The notes under the pieces are model-generated. The model saw only the letters and a list, made by a program, of their open reading frames with translations. It did not search any database and was not told where the DNA came from. 44,009 nt of DNA from Companilactobacillus halodurans (GTDB taxonomy: Bacteria > Bacillota > Bacilli > Lactobacillales > Lactobacillaceae): the NCBI RefSeq assembly GCF_009600985.1, contig NZ_VDFP01000022.1, positions 1-44,009 of the forward strand, given 5' to 3'. Position numbers and translations under genes: made by a program. Numbering within the stretch: the first letter of the stretch is position 1; each line of letters starts with the position of its first letter. Below are positions 43,391 to 44,009 of this stretch, in pieces.

Positions 43391-43858
43391 ATGAGTGTAA
43401 TACTATTAATTGTTGATATCATCTTTCTAATCGGGGCTGTCTTCAATGTTTATTGGCAGTCACAAATTGAAATAAGATCGATTTATAAAATTTCGTCACT
43501 GATCTTTGCAGCCTTTATTGGCGCTTGGTTGTTAGTGGCACCAACTGGACAATTATCATATATCGTTATGGTAGCGTTGTTTATGTTGCTTAATATCATG
43601 AATGGAGTCGGCGGCGTTGGCGAAAAGAAAATCGTCTTAAACGGCTTTTATTCAGGTGTCCTCGATTATGCCCAAGTGGTTCATGTAACTTTGATTCCCA
43701 TTGAGATTCAAGGACGCAGGCCAAAAGTTGCCGTGATTTTTAATACGAAGAGACCACAACAAGTTGAAATGAACTTCAATATTTCTTATAAGGAAATGCA
43801 AAAGTATCTTCAAAAGAAATTATCTAATGAAGCTTCCGTTGAAGTTGGACAAATTTAA
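43391..43858 (+). CDS. Small membrane protein of unknown function
   Basis: 155 aa. Three hydrophobic segments in the first 75 residues (SVILLIVDIIFLIGAVF, ISSLIFAAFIGAWLLVA, SYIVMVALFMLLNIM), a Gly-rich turn, then a soluble beta-rich C-terminal domain (VVHVTLIPIEI, KVAVIFNTKRPQQVEMNFNI). The C-terminal part looks like the PH-like or DUF domains found after two- or three-helix anchors. Family not recognised. A hairpin-poor 180-nt upstream region with a GATACAATATAGG stretch may hold its promoter. Terminator follows at 43921. Confidence 0.7.
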   Translation: MSVILLIVDIIFLIGAVFNVYWQSQIEIRSIYKISSLIFAAFIGAWLLVAPTGQLSYIVMVALFMLLNIMNGVGGVGEKKIVLNGFYSGVLDYAQVVHVTLIPIEIQGRRPKVAVIFNTKRPQQVEMNFNISYKEMQKYLQKKLSNEASVEVGQI

Positions 43859-43920
43859 ATATAAATTTTGATATCAAAAAAGCGGCTGTTCGTCAAATTA
43901 AGTTGATGGCAGTTTACATA

Positions 43921-43957
43921 AGCAGTTAGATCATAATTGGTCTAGCTGTTTTTTATT
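43921..43957 (+). terminator. Terminator of the small membrane protein gene
   Basis: AGCAGTTAGATC (43921-43932) pairs fully with GGTCTAGCTGTT (43939-43950) with three G-T pairs, then a T-run. Confidence 0.82.
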
Positions 43958-43983
43958 TGGCTGACGAGCTTGCTCGGAGCCAA
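43957..43983. repeat. Short inverted repeat at window end
   Basis: TTGGCT-GA-CGAGC-TT-GCTCG-G-AGCCAA, a near-perfect hairpin with A's on its right. Not followed by T's on either strand; may be a short genome-wide palindrome. Confidence 0.5.
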
Positions 43984-44009
43984 AAAATTTGAAGATTGAT
44001 ACGCTTAAT

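Noticed and set aside
1..44009. CRISPR arrays, tRNA/rRNA genes, transposases or phage genes
   Set aside because: None seen on either strand; the repeats present are not regularly spaced and have no spacer structure.

Overview
The window is about 44 kb of AT-rich chromosome from a low-GC Gram-positive bacterium, almost certainly a member of the Lactobacillaceae. Supporting signs are strong AGGAGG-type ribosome sites, a T-box leader, a PyrR attenuator, a perfect CIRCE site, a catabolite (cre) site, a C69 dipeptidase (PepD), a D-2-hydroxyacid dehydrogenase, a WxL-type surface protein and Nramp/TerC metal transport. The genus Companilactobacillus (old L. alimentarius/farciminis group) is a guess from general resemblance, not something the sequence proves. 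No rRNA, tRNA, CRISPR array, phage or IS transposase was seen. About 35 protein genes are intact, four are broken, and several tiny genes and RNA elements sit between them.

Layout. 1-3.7 kb: a 30-aa Cys-rich mini-ORF, a nucleoside hydrolase with a MarR regulator, a divergent NAD(P)-binding protein and a TIM-barrel protein. 3.9-9.3 kb: an ABC import operon (lipoprotein, two permeases, ATPase) whose last two genes, a PHP phosphatase and a metallophosphoesterase, are both broken. 9.5-12.7 kb: an intact DHA2 drug transporter, a 44-aa basic protein and a frameshifted second DHA2 transporter. 12.9-13.8 kb: two copies of a 124-bp palindromic repeat, YxeA and a 22-aa peptide gene under a cre-containing promoter. 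13.8-15.5 kb: a MetE-like enzyme behind a T-box leader. 15.5-18 kb: a large L-type-lectin/WxL surface protein. 18.1-21.6 kb: two 2-oxoacid-type reductases, a 26-aa hydrophobic peptide gene and an EamA transporter. 21.8-31 kb: frameshifted pepD, purine permease, two degenerate ApbE-like paralogues sharing a promoter motif, aldo/keto reductase, class III fructose-1,6-bisphosphatase, a third palindromic repeat and a PyrR-controlled uracil permease. 31.2-35.2 kb: phosphatase plus menaquinone methyltransferase, LacI regulator and a zinc-ribbon protein of unknown function. 35.2-37.7 kb: RNA elements, CIRCE-controlled Hsp20, a DUF488 protein and an AraC regulator. 37.8-43.9 kb: two tandem 467-aa amino-acid permeases, TerC, MntH and a small membrane protein.

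The most interesting signal is a set of three related elements (32.53, 35.23 and 35.53 kb). Read on the minus strand each looks like a small RNA of about 85-100 nt: a 5' hairpin, a single-stranded stretch with runs CCCCCC and UCCCC, and a Rho-independent terminator whose loop is UUCCCC. Two of the three have the same promoter layout, with TTCACA/TTCATA boxes at 0, 22 and 33 bp, the 11-bp phasing typical of OmpR/PhoB-family response regulators. This resembles in design the multicopy anti-Shine-Dalgarno sRNAs LhrC of Listeria and csRNA of streptococci. The second strong signal is the 124-bp dispersed palindrome with compensatory base changes between copies.

Four genes carry single-base indels or a stop. 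They may be real decay of a domesticated strain or, for the indels, assembly errors; the sequence alone cannot decide.
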